A DNA stretch of 6,740 nucleotides from an uncultured Alphaproteobacteria bacterium (lineage in GTDB: Bacteria; Pseudomonadota; Alphaproteobacteria; Rs-D84), in NCBI GenBank assembly GCA_937901165.1, contig CALCGS010000136.1, positions 1 to 6,740 on the forward strand, written 5' to 3'. Shown in pieces: positions 1 to 6,146 of this stretch. Position 1 is the stretch's first letter. Each line of letters begins with the position of its first letter. The position numbers and the translations under genes were made by a program. Below the pieces are notes generated by a model. That model searched no databases and was not told the DNA's origin. It saw only the letters and a program-made list of their open reading frames with translations.

Positions 1-564
1 TTTTTCATGACATAATTTAATTAATTCCAAAGCCGTTTGGCTATCAACCATATTGCATCCGATATAAACTCTTTTTGGTACCATATGAAGATATCTTTTT
101 TCGCCTTCGTAAATATAACCGATACTAGGAGACTCTGTGTCAGACAATAAGCATCTTATTTCTTGTTCAGGTTTATATTCGTTTCTTTTGGTGTAAAACG
201 GTTTTAACATGTAACTTGAATACTGTTCATCATGATAAGTTAATTCCTCTTTCAAGAAATGGTATGCAAGAACCTTTTGGGTCGCCTTATAAATATCTAA
301 GTCAGTACTTTTGTTTTCATACTTAACTTCTTTGAAAAAATTCCTCTCTTCTTCATATTCAATACAAACACCATTATGACCATTGGCGTGTTCGTTCCAG
401 CAATATATGTTGTCATAAGATTTTGAAAAGCATGTTATTCTTGCTTTTGATCTAATATTTTGAATATACGGAATTGTTTCGTTTTTAAATTTAAACTCAC
501 TTATTTGCCTAATGTCATCTAGAGAAGGCAACTTATGTGCACAAAGTTTATAAATTGACTTCAT
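1..564 (-). CDS. DUF2971 family protein, partial (both ends missing)
   Basis: My reading of the minus strand gives an uninterrupted frame of 188 codons from the ATG at 564-562 to the window edge, where it is still open. The segment RITCFSKSYDNIYCWNEHA followed by NGHNGVCIEYE matches the hallmark of DUF2971 (C-F-S...W..HA..H.G.CIE[YF]). The later KPEQEIRCLLS and HMVPKRVYIGCN match the family's E-R and VYLG-like C-terminal blocks. The molecular function of DUF2971 is unknown; members are often found in variable, accessory parts of genomes. The usual N-terminal block (YKY...FNDPFE type) is absent. The frame stays open upstream to a stop at 651-649, but that stretch is the antisense of nth and not DUF2971-like. 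The ATG at 564 has no Shine-Dalgarno sequence, so it is probably an internal methionine. The final residues of the protein lie to the left of position 1. Family assignment is fairly sure; whether the gene is intact in the organism cannot be decided here. Confidence 0.72.
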   Translation of the reverse strand, partial: MKSIYKLCAHKLPSLDDIRQISEFKFKNETIPYIQNIRSKARITCFSKSYDNIYCWNEHANGHNGVCIEYEEERNFFKEVKYENKSTDLDIYKATQKVLAYHFLKEELTYHDEQYSSYMLKPFYTKRNEYKPEQEIRCLLSDTESPSIGYIYEGEKRYLHMVPKRVYIGCNMVDSQTALELIKLCHEK

Positions 565-592
565 AAAGGGTAACGATGAATACGTTTTATCT

Positions 593-1009
593 TTTTTTAA
601 TAACAAGGCTGAAAATATTATTAAACTGGCAGAAATTCTGGCGGACGGTCAGGGTAATGATTGGAAATTTCCAGAAAAATATCATAACCGAAATGAATTG
701 ATGAAATTACCAGGAATAGGGCAAAAGACCGCGAATGTTGTATCAAATGTTTTATGGGATGCACCAAATATTGGCGTTGACACACATGTTTTTCGTTTGG
801 CACACAGGTTTGGATGGGTCGATGATGCTGATAATACCCCAGAAAAAGTTGAACAAAAATTATTACAAAAAATACCAAAAAAATATCATGATATTGTCAA
901 TCATGTAATGGTCCTGTTCGGGCGATACACCTGCAAAGCGATAAAACCATATTGTGATAAATGCCCAATTTTTAACTGGTGTAATTCAAAAGATAAAAAA
1001 CCGGTATAA
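593..1009 (+). CDS. nth: Endonuclease III, 5'-truncated fragment
   Basis: Endonuclease III is a base-excision-repair DNA glycosylase/AP lyase that removes oxidised pyrimidines. The homologous part starts at FFNNKAENIIKLAEIL (from 593), which aligns with the middle of E. coli Nth (NSKAENIIKTCRIL, about residue 83 of 211). It then shows the helix-hairpin-helix LPGIGQKTANVV (707-742) with the catalytic lysine at 725-727. VDTHVFR carries the catalytic aspartate at 779-781. Four cysteines spaced C-X6-C-X2-C-X5-C at 932, 953, 962 and 980 would hold the [4Fe-4S] cluster. About the first 80 residues are missing. Upstream, the frame is open only to a TAA at 551-553 and encodes no Nth-like sequence. 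The only in-frame start codons within the homologous part are TTG 698 and ATG 701, directly in front of the hairpin motif, and I see no Shine-Dalgarno motif there. Identity is near certain. The gene as seen cannot make a normal enzyme, so it is either a pseudogene or a chimeric join. Confidence 0.85.
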   Translation, partial: FFNNKAENIIKLAEILADGQGNDWKFPEKYHNRNELMKLPGIGQKTANVVSNVLWDAPNIGVDTHVFRLAHRFGWVDDADNTPEKVEQKLLQKIPKKYHDIVNHVMVLFGRYTCKAIKPYCDKCPIFNWCNSKDKKPV

Positions 1010-1021
1010 CGCCGGTTTTTT
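995..1021. terminator. Bidirectional intrinsic terminator shared by nth and pheT
   Basis: The stem AAAAAACCGG (995-1004) pairs with CCGGTTTTTT (1012-1021) across a 7-nt loop. The G/C part is four base pairs, and the flanking A and T tracts give a U-run to transcripts from either direction. The left arm lies inside the last codons of nth, the loop contains its stop codon, and the pheT stop codon (complement of 1022-1024) directly adjoins the right arm. It therefore fits a compact terminator for two convergent genes. Confidence 0.75.
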
Positions 1022-3340
1022 TTATCTATCCCTTATTACAGCATTACATTTTTTTGATATGGTTTCAATTACATTATCTTGGATTTTTAATAAATCACTA
1101 TCCGACATATTTTCTGTTGGATATATTGTTATTGTAAATGCAATTGATTTTTTACCGTCCCCCATATCAAAAGAATCAAATATAACAACATCTGATATTC
1201 TGGAATCACAAGACATCGCCACAGATGTTAAATCTTGGGCATGTGCATATTTATCAACAATAAACGCAAAATCACGTGTTATCGGTTGAAATTCAGATAC
1301 AGGTGTCTTTTTATACTTTGGATAATCTGGTAAATTATTTACATCTGGGATTATACCAATAACTGTTGTTTGTTTGATTCGCATTTGTTTTGCAACACTT
1401 GGATGTAATTCACCAAATTCTGCAATTACTTTTTTGCCTTGGACAATTCTGCCATATTTATATGGATGCGCCCAAAGCGGTGCATTATCTGTTTCAATTG
1501 TATATTTTTGTGAACCAATCAAAGACAATATATCTGATTTTACATCAAAAACATCAACACTGCGATTGCGTGATGTCCAATGTTTTGGTGCGGTCATGCC
1601 ACTGCGTAATATACAGATTTGCATATGTTCATTACCTGGCATATCACCATTAAATACAGCACCCAATTCAAATATTGCCATATCACTAAATCCGCGTTTT
1701 ATATTTTGAGTCAACGCAATTAATTGATTTCCCAACAAACAATTTCTCATACAATCAAAATCAACCGTTATAGGATTTGAAATCTTGATTATTTTTTTCG
1801 TACTAAGCATTGATTCTATACGTGAATTACCAAAACCAAACGATACGTTTTCATTTAGACCACGTGATGCCAACCGGCGTTTTAATCCCATACATGCTTT
1901 GGATTCTATTTTATCTGATATTTCTTCATATGATTCAACAACACCATTTATGCCGATTTTTTCATATCCATATATACGGATTAAATCAGATGCTATGTTT
2001 TCAGGTGCAGTCATATCAACACGTGCACTGCGTGGAGTGATATCCCAAGTCCCGTCTTTGTTTTCAACAACTTTGAATTGTAATCTTGATAAAATTTCAA
2101 GTTGGGTTTTCGAATCCATTTCCAAACCTGTACGCACAGCACAATAATTTGGATTATATTTTATAACCGGTGCAGTGTATGTTTTTCTGCCTGCGGTTGT
2201 TATGTTTACAATTTCGCCACCACATCTGTCTTGAATTATTTTAACCGCATAGGACAAAGCGCGCCCAGTTAAGTCAGGGTCAATACCACGTTCATAACGA
2301 TATGATGAATCTGTTGATAGACCCAATCTTTTTGATGTTTTTCTGATACCCACAGGTTCAAAATATGCAGATTCTAAAATTATATTTTTTGTGTTATCAG
2401 ACGTCATTGCACGTGCACCACCAATTATTCCAGCCAATGCCAAAATTCCAGTATCATCAGCAATAACCAAATCACAATCTTGTAATTCGTGTTCTGTGCC
2501 AAATAAATCAGTAAATTTTTCACCATTTTTTGCCATACGCACAGTTATATCACCGTTTACCAAATCTGCATCAAAACAATGCATTGGTTGTGCCATATCA
2601 TAACAAATATAATTTGTCGCATCTATCAAAGCATTTTTTGGATTTATACCGGCACTGGTTAAAAATCCAGATATTTTTTTATCGGAATTTGTATTTTTTA
2701 CATTGTGAATTTCACAAAAACGATATGTTAAACAAGATTTATTCGCAATTAAATTTACTTTGCGTGTTCCGGCTTTATCAGGTATAACATCATAATCGTG
2801 CGCAATATATTTACCAATACCAGATGCAGATAAATCCAATGCAATTCCACGCACAGCCAATTGGTCTGGTCTGTTTGGGGTTATTCCTGTATCAAAAATT
2901 ATCGAATTACATGGACATTCAACAATTTCACCAGGTGTCATTTCTAATTCTATTATACCATCGTGATTATTACCAATTCCAATTTCACGTTCACTGCACA
3001 TCATACCATCTGAAACAACACCACGTAATTTTCCAGATTTTATTTCCATATCACCAATTTTACATCCTGGACGTGCCAATGCAGAAACCATACCAACCCG
3101 AACATTTGGCGCACCACATACAACCTGACGCAATTTTCCAGTTCCATCGTCAACCTGTAATATATGCAAATGGTCAGAATCAGGATGTGGTTTACATTCA
3201 ATAATCTTGGCCGCAATAACAGGCAAGGGTGCAATAAAATCTTCAACTTCAAGTCCGATTAAATTTAATTTTTCTTCTATTTGATTTGGTGTGTATTCTG
3301 TATCCAGATATTCACGCAACCATTCGTATGACCACTTCAT
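1022..3340 (-). CDS. pheT: Phenylalanine--tRNA ligase beta subunit
   Basis: The beta subunit of the cytoplasmic alpha2-beta2 phenylalanyl-tRNA synthetase binds tRNA-Phe and carries the editing site that removes mischarged tyrosine. The protein is 772 residues, close to the usual 790-800. An N-terminal tRNA-binding (EMAP/OB) domain spans about 40-150 (PHPDSDHLHILQVD, VVCGAPNV, DGMMCSEREIG). The B3/4 editing domain spans about 205-380 (ATNYICYDMAQPMHCFDADL, SYRYERGIDPD). The B5 domain covers about 390-465 and ends in SDLIRIYGYEKI. The catalytic-like core follows, and an FDX-ACB anticodon-binding domain fills about 678-771 (PITRDFAFIVD, DGKKSIAFTITIYP). The start is the ATG at 3340-3338, preceded by AGGGGG with 5-nt spacing. 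The gene lies only 12 nt after pheS, so the two should be cotranscribed and made in step. It is the last gene of the operon and ends on the shared terminator. No frame damage is seen. Confidence 0.97.
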   Translation of the reverse strand: MKWSYEWLREYLDTEYTPNQIEEKLNLIGLEVEDFIAPLPVIAAKIIECKPHPDSDHLHILQVDDGTGKLRQVVCGAPNVRVGMVSALARPGCKIGDMEIKSGKLRGVVSDGMMCSEREIGIGNNHDGIIELEMTPGEIVECPCNSIIFDTGITPNRPDQLAVRGIALDLSASGIGKYIAHDYDVIPDKAGTRKVNLIANKSCLTYRFCEIHNVKNTNSDKKISGFLTSAGINPKNALIDATNYICYDMAQPMHCFDADLVNGDITVRMAKNGEKFTDLFGTEHELQDCDLVIADDTGILALAGIIGGARAMTSDNTKNIILESAYFEPVGIRKTSKRLGLSTDSSYRYERGIDPDLTGRALSYAVKIIQDRCGGEIVNITTAGRKTYTAPVIKYNPNYCAVRTGLEMDSKTQLEILSRLQFKVVENKDGTWDITPRSARVDMTAPENIASDLIRIYGYEKIGINGVVESYEEISDKIESKACMGLKRRLASRGLNENVSFGFGNSRIESMLSTKKIIKISNPITVDFDCMRNCLLGNQLIALTQNIKRGFSDMAIFELGAVFNGDMPGNEHMQICILRSGMTAPKHWTSRNRSVDVFDVKSDILSLIGSQKYTIETDNAPLWAHPYKYGRIVQGKKVIAEFGELHPSVAKQMRIKQTTVIGIIPDVNNLPDYPKYKKTPVSEFQPITRDFAFIVDKYAHAQDLTSVAMSCDSRISDVVIFDSFDMGDGKKSIAFTITIYPTENMSDSDLLKIQDNVIETISKKCNAVIRDR

Positions 3341-3345
3341 TTTTG

Positions 3346-3351
3346 CCCCCT
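3346..3351 (-). promoter_or_regulatory. Ribosome-binding site of pheT (AGGGGG)
   Basis: On the minus strand AGGGGG stands 5 nt before the pheT ATG, within the 12-nt gap after the pheS stop. It differs from AGGAGG by one A-to-G change, which would still pair with the usual 16S 3' end through a G-U wobble. Confidence 0.6.
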
Positions 3352-3352
3352 A

Positions 3353-4315
3353 TTAAATATTATTAAAACCATTATTTTTTAACCAGCGCACATCACCATT
3401 ATAAAATGCACGTATGTCATTTAATCCGTATTTCAACATTGCCATTCTATCCCAACCAAAACCAAATGCAAAACCTTGATACTTTGTTGGGTCAATACCA
3501 CAATTTTTTAACACATTTGGGTGCACCATACCCGCACCGCATACCTCTAACCATTTTCCACCGTTCCATTTAATGTCTATTTCAACACTTGGTTCAGTAA
3601 AAGGAAAATATGATGGACGAATACGCATTTCTATTTTCTTTTCTAAAAAGCATTCCAATAGTGTACGAAGTGTTGCAACCAAATCAGACATTGTTATATG
3701 TGCATCTATTTTATCAACATATAACGCTTCTATCTGGCCAAACATAGGCGAATGTGTTGCATCCATTTCTTTACGATATGTACGTCCAACCGCAAACATT
3801 TTAATTGGCACACCCTGGGTTTCCATTGCACGTATTTGAATCGCACTGGTTTGTGTACGCAAAACATTTCCATTTCCTAAAAAGAATGTATCTTGCATAT
3901 CACGTGCAGGATGATATGAAGGCGTATTTAATGCAGTAAAATTATGCCAATCATCTTCGATTTCTGGACCAGTCCACATTTCAAATCCCAAAGATTCCAT
4001 AATCGCACCAATTTCACGCAAACTTTGTGTCAAAGGATGTAATGTACCATGATTTTCTGGCATACAATCCAAAGTAACATCAATATATTCTTTGGATAAT
4101 TTTTCAGCAAGTACCGTCTGTTCTATTTCTGTTTGTTTACGCTTAAAAAGTTCACGTAATTCTGTATTTTCTTTATTCAATGACGCACGTTCCCCAGGTT
4201 CCAGTTTTGACATTTCACGCAAACGCAAAGTCATTGTGCCATTTTTACCAAATACAGATGCATATAAAGCCTGTAATTCTTCAAGTGATTTCATATTTTT
4301 TATCTGGTCTTGCAT
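3353..4315 (-). CDS. pheS: Phenylalanine--tRNA ligase alpha subunit
   Basis: The alpha subunit is the catalytic class II part of phenylalanyl-tRNA synthetase: it activates phenylalanine with ATP and attaches it to tRNA-Phe, working as alpha2-beta2 with PheT. The protein has 320 residues, a little shorter than the usual 327-360. Residues 1-75 form the charged N-terminal helical (coiled-coil) arm. The catalytic core follows, with GPEIEDDWHNFTALN (116-130), HPARDMQDTFF (135-145), the motif 2 region VLRTQTSAIQIRAM to GRTYRKEMDATHSPMFGQIE (151-196), FPFTEPSVEID (237-247), and motif 3 GFAFGFGWDRMAML (281-294). The C-terminus LKYGLNDIRAFYNGDVRWL is typical of alphaproteobacterial PheS. The start at 4315-4313 is supported by a GGGG motif 7 nt upstream and by alignment to the family N-terminus. 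It lies 86 nt after rplT, with a palindrome in the gap, and 12 nt before pheT. Confidence 0.97.
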   Translation of the reverse strand: MQDQIKNMKSLEELQALYASVFGKNGTMTLRLREMSKLEPGERASLNKENTELRELFKRKQTEIEQTVLAEKLSKEYIDVTLDCMPENHGTLHPLTQSLREIGAIMESLGFEMWTGPEIEDDWHNFTALNTPSYHPARDMQDTFFLGNGNVLRTQTSAIQIRAMETQGVPIKMFAVGRTYRKEMDATHSPMFGQIEALYVDKIDAHITMSDLVATLRTLLECFLEKKIEMRIRPSYFPFTEPSVEIDIKWNGGKWLEVCGAGMVHPNVLKNCGIDPTKYQGFAFGFGWDRMAMLKYGLNDIRAFYNGDVRWLKNNGFNNI

Positions 4316-4322
4316 AATTTTA

Positions 4323-4326
4323 CCCC
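4323..4326 (-). promoter_or_regulatory. Ribosome-binding site of pheS (GGGG)
   Basis: GGGG, in the context ATGGGGTA on the minus strand, lies 7 nt before the pheS ATG. It supports the start at 4315 and repeats the G-rich pattern seen before the three other operon genes. Confidence 0.5.
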
Positions 4327-4347
4327 ATATATCGTTTATAAATTATA

Positions 4348-4369
4348 AAGTCCGTCAATTGACGGACTT
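4348..4369 (-). promoter_or_regulatory. Perfect 22-nt palindrome between rplT and pheS (possible attenuator or processing hairpin)
   Basis: The arms AAGTCCGTC and GACGGACTT flank a central AATT, so the whole 22 nt is its own reverse complement. In the minus-strand transcript this gives a 9-bp stem with a 4-nt loop, 32 nt after the rplT stop and about 32 nt before the pheS start. It is followed by TATAATTTATAA, which is U-rich but not a clean U-run. That suggests a weak or partial terminator, or an RNA-processing or stability element, that could set the ratio of ribosomal proteins to synthetase. A dimeric repressor site is an alternative. The structure is certain; its role is inferred. Confidence 0.5.
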
Positions 4370-4401
4370 ATTATTGCAAATCAAAACTAAACCGCCAAGT
4401 G

Positions 4402-4770
4402 TTATTTTTCGACACTTGTGATAAATCGTTTTGCAGTTTCAACCAATTTTGTGAAATTTTCATCGCCAGCATATGCCATTTCTGCCAATACTTTACGATC
4501 CAAAATCACACCAGCTTTTTTCAAGCCGTTCATAAATTGACTGTATGTTAAACCGTTATTGCGTACCGCAGCATTGATACGAACAATCCACAAACTGCGA
4601 AAATCACGTTTTTTAGTACGTCTGTCGCGATATGCGTATTGTCCAGCCTTTTCAGATTTTTCACGTGCTGCACGATATGTTGAATGATGACGGCCCAAGT
4701 ACCCCTTGGCACGCGCCAAAATTTTATTATGTTTTTGTTTAACTGTGGTTCCACGTTTTACTCTTGCCAT
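4402..4770 (-). CDS. rplT: 50S ribosomal protein L20 (bL20)
   Basis: bL20 binds 23S rRNA early in 50S assembly. In several bacteria it also represses its own operon by binding the leader mRNA. The protein has 122 residues (usually 115-120) and is very basic. It begins MARVKRGTTVKQKHNKIL, with the long N-terminal helical extension (about 1-60) that threads into rRNA. The family signature AGQYAYRDRRTKKRDFRSLW spans about 42-61, and the globular part has INAAVRNNGLTYSQFMNGLK and DRKVLAEMA. The ATG at 4770-4768 is preceded by AAGGGGGT with 6-nt spacing and is the family's conserved start. It follows rpmI by 16 nt, so both are cotranscribed, and precedes pheS by 86 nt. Confidence 0.97.
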   Translation of the reverse strand: MARVKRGTTVKQKHNKILARAKGYLGRHHSTYRAAREKSEKAGQYAYRDRRTKKRDFRSLWIVRINAAVRNNGLTYSQFMNGLKKAGVILDRKVLAEMAYAGDENFTKLVETAKRFITSVEK

Positions 4771-4775
4771 GATAT

Positions 4776-4783
4776 ACCCCCTT
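4776..4783 (-). promoter_or_regulatory. Ribosome-binding site of rplT (AAGGGGGT)
   Basis: AAGGGGGT precedes the rplT ATG by about 6 nt. It is the full 8-nt consensus AAGGAGGT with only the central A replaced by G, the clearest case of the G-rich variant in this operon. It fills most of the 16-nt gap after the rpmI stop. Confidence 0.6.
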
Positions 4784-4786
4784 GGA

Positions 4787-4990
4787 TTATTTCAAACCGT
4801 ATGGTGCCAGGATTTTAGCCTGAGATACCATATTATCATTCAAATACTGTGGTTTCGTTCCAGCGTTGTTTGCGCGTTTGGAATGATGCGACAAGCATTT
4901 GTGGTGAGCATTTCTAGCAACACGAACCTTTCCAGTTGCAGTCATAGACGCACGTTTCTTTAAGTACGATTTTGTCTTTAATTTTGGCAT
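4787..4990 (-). CDS. rpmI: 50S ribosomal protein L35 (bL35)
   Basis: bL35 is a small basic protein of the large ribosomal subunit. The 67-residue product has the family length (64-67). It starts MPKLKTKSYLKKRASMTATG, matching the conserved M-P-K-x-K-T-x-x-x-x-K-R-F-x-x-T-G pattern. The middle HHKCLSHHSKRANN corresponds to the family's H-x-L-x-x-K-[ST]-x-K-[RK] stretch. The ATG at 4990-4988 has AAAGGGG upstream at 6-nt spacing. It is the first gene of the operon; infC, which often precedes it in other bacteria, is absent, and a divergent mreC lies 137 nt away. Its leader contains a strong stem-loop, described separately. Confidence 0.96.
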   Translation of the reverse strand: MPKLKTKSYLKKRASMTATGKVRVARNAHHKCLSHHSKRANNAGTKPQYLNDNMVSQAKILAPYGLK

Positions 4991-4996
4991 TTTTTA

Positions 4997-5000
4997 CCCC
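4997..5000 (-). promoter_or_regulatory. Ribosome-binding site of rpmI (GGGG)
   Basis: AAAAAAGGGG lies 6 nt before the rpmI ATG. It sits just 3' of the leader stem-loop, whose last pairing base is 8 nt upstream of the G-run, so folding of the leader could affect access to this site. Confidence 0.55.
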
Positions 5001-5007
5001 TTTTTTA

Positions 5008-5043
5008 ATGTTCTTGTGGCAATGCCTTTGCCACTTTGAACGT
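5008..5043 (-). promoter_or_regulatory. Stem-loop in the rpmI-rplT leader (candidate ribosomal-protein autoregulatory element)
   Basis: The inner stem is GTGGCAA (5016-5022) paired with TTGCCAC (5028-5034) around a 5-nt loop. The outer stem is ATGTTC (5008-5013) with GAACGT (5038-5043), six pairs including one T-G mismatch in DNA. The two stems are separated by an asymmetric internal loop of 2 and 3 nt. On the minus-strand mRNA the structure ends shortly before the rpmI ribosome-binding site. Because L20 represses its own operon through leader structures in E. coli and Bacillus, an L20-binding leader is a reasonable idea. I cannot match it to a named leader family by eye. There is no U-run directly after it that would make it a terminator. 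Confidence 0.5.
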
Positions 5044-5066
5044 TCAACAACCTTTATTTTGACAAA

Positions 5067-5095
5067 TTTATAAAAAAAATCAAGTTTTTATTGAA
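5067..5095 (-). promoter_or_regulatory. Candidate promoter of the rpmI-rplT-pheS-pheT operon
   Basis: On the minus strand a -10-like TATAAA (5072-5067, five of six matches) follows a weak -35-like TTCAAT (5095-5090, three of six) at 17-nt spacing. Transcription would start near 5060 and give a leader of about 70 nt that includes the stem-loop. The spacer is extremely AT-rich, so chance matches are likely; position and spacing are the main support. Confidence 0.35.
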
Positions 5096-5119
5096 TATTT
5101 TTCTTTTAGTCGTTAAACT
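5091..5119 (+). promoter_or_regulatory. Candidate promoter of mreC
   Basis: TTGAAT (5091-5096) and TAAACT (5114-5119) are separated by 17 nt, each with four of six consensus matches. Transcription would start around 5126, almost at the mreC ATG (5128). That would fit the absence of a ribosome-binding site, since the mRNA would be nearly leaderless. The evidence is weak. Confidence 0.25.
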
Positions 5120-5127
5120 GAGTCCTG

Positions 5128-5949
5128 ATGAATCAGAATAAAATATCTTCCAGAGCATATAAACTTATCAAAGCCGCGGCTGCAATGGCGGCTGTGCCTG
5201 TTGTTTTTATTTATATTATGATTGCAAAACCTGACTATTATTTAATGAACGGATTGGCACATGTTGTATTACCTGTTGCAAATTGGGTTGGTAATGTTGT
5301 GACGTGGCCTATTCGTGCAACAGGACGTGCAATTTCTAATATTTCTGAATTAACAAATTTGAAAGAAGAAAACGAAAAACTTAAAATAGAGTTGGCACAG
5401 GCAATCGCTAATAAAAATAATTGTGATATCGCAATCGCAGAAAATAAAAAACTATATAACGAATTGGGTATGATACGCGCACAACCACAAACCGCAATTA
5501 TTGCTGATGTTGTTCATGATAATAAAACTTTACATCATAGTAATTTTTTAATAAATCGTGGTGCTTTTGATGGAATAAAAAAGGGTATGATTACTGTTTC
5601 AACTGATGGTTATATGGCAGGAATCGTTATAGATGTTGCAGGTGATTTTTCACGTGTACGTGCATTAAATGATACGGATAGCAATATTGCTGTGCGTATT
5701 GTTGGTACGGATGTTTATGGATTCTTGAAAGGTGATGGTGCAAATATTGCAAAAATTGGATTTTTTAGTAATCCTGAATTTAAAGCAAATAAAGATATGA
5801 TGTTGGTGACAAGTAATATTGGTGGAATTTTACCAAATGGGATTTTAGTTGGTAATATGATAAACGAACATGATGTTTCTATATTACAACCTGCTAAAAT
5901 TTCACGCGTTATGGTTTTAGAATTTGATAACGAAAATGAATATAAATGA
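5128..5949 (+). CDS. mreC: Rod shape-determining protein MreC
   Basis: MreC is a bitopic inner-membrane protein with a periplasmic domain. It links MreB filaments to the elongasome (MreD, PBP2, RodA) and helps activate wall synthesis along the cell side. The 273-residue product has a basic N-terminus and a membrane segment at about 17-33 (AAAAMAAVPVVFIYIMI). A coiled coil spans about 74-115 (ELTNLKEENEKLKIELAQA). The periplasmic beta domain spans about 120-268, with FLINRGAFDGIKKGM, GYMAGIVIDV, SRVRALNDTDSNIAVRI and VTSNIGGILPNGILVG, all in family order. An in-frame TGA at 5119-5121 leaves ATG 5128 as the first usable ATG; there is no evident Shine-Dalgarno motif. Unlike the common mreBCD arrangement, no mreB precedes it and no mreD follows. 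Its 3' end is overlapped by an antisense flavodoxin-like fragment. The gene itself appears intact. Confidence 0.93.
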   Translation: MNQNKISSRAYKLIKAAAAMAAVPVVFIYIMIAKPDYYLMNGLAHVVLPVANWVGNVVTWPIRATGRAISNISELTNLKEENEKLKIELAQAIANKNNCDIAIAENKKLYNELGMIRAQPQTAIIADVVHDNKTLHHSNFLINRGAFDGIKKGMITVSTDGYMAGIVIDVAGDFSRVRALNDTDSNIAVRIVGTDVYGFLKGDGANIAKIGFFSNPEFKANKDMMLVTSNIGGILPNGILVGNMINEHDVSILQPAKISRVMVLEFDNENEYK

Positions 5950-6132
5950 TGTATAATTTATTTTTTTACATGTTTTTAGATATAAATCATCTAATATATA
6001 ACTAATTGTTTCATAATTATTTACATCGTCAATTTCTTCATAATTCATTGCCTCAATGCCTGTTCGTCGGGCAAGTTCTTCGGCATACCTTTTGGCGGTT
6101 CCATATCGGGAGCCATATGCAATAATCTTCAT
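5917..6132 (-). pseudogene. Flavodoxin-like protein, N-terminal fragment
   Basis: From the ATG at 6132 the product begins MKIIAYGSRYGTAKRYAEEL. The S-R-Y-G-T-A loop after the first beta strand is the FMN-phosphate-binding loop of flavodoxin-like proteins, and the rest matches their first helix. ARRTGIEAMNYEEIDDVNNY fits strand 2 and the following loop. After YETISY, where family members continue with a glycine-rich stretch of the (Y)IGGLYAGG type, the sequence turns into ILDDLYLKTCKKINY. It ends at 5917 after about 71 residues, compared with roughly 140-170 for a full domain. The last 33 nt run antisense over the mreC 3' end and are probably not real coding sequence. The frame is also open to an ATG at 6162, but the family start is 6132. 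No Shine-Dalgarno sequence is visible. I read it as a truncated, probably non-functional redox-protein gene. Confidence 0.6.
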
Positions 6133-6146
6133 ATTATTTTGTTTAA

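Noticed and set aside
576..701. ATG at 576 as a start for a frame-shifted nth
   Set aside because: Its frame does not match nth and soon stops. A one-base change in the T7 run would be needed, and the sequence upstream of the run still does not look like Nth.
621..878. Minus-strand open frame of 85 codons opposite nth
   Set aside because: It is antisense to the conserved helix-hairpin-helix and catalytic region of nth and encodes nothing recognisable.
1374..3204. Several long plus-strand open frames opposite pheT
   Set aside because: They lie antisense to a well-conserved gene, have no recognisable domains, and reflect the AT-rich codon bias of pheT.
4342..4347. Perfect TATAAT on the minus strand before pheS, as an internal promoter
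   Set aside because: There is no -35-like hexamer at 16-18 nt spacing, and the region is AT-rich, so the match is likely chance or part of the U-rich tail after the palindrome.
5059..5064. Perfect -35-like TTGACA upstream of mreC
   Set aside because: No acceptable -10 element lies 16-18 nt downstream on the plus strand (AAGTTT occupies the position).
5125..5131. CTGATGA resembling a hammerhead ribozyme core at the mreC start
   Set aside because: The second conserved core element (GAAA after stem II) and the flanking helices are missing.
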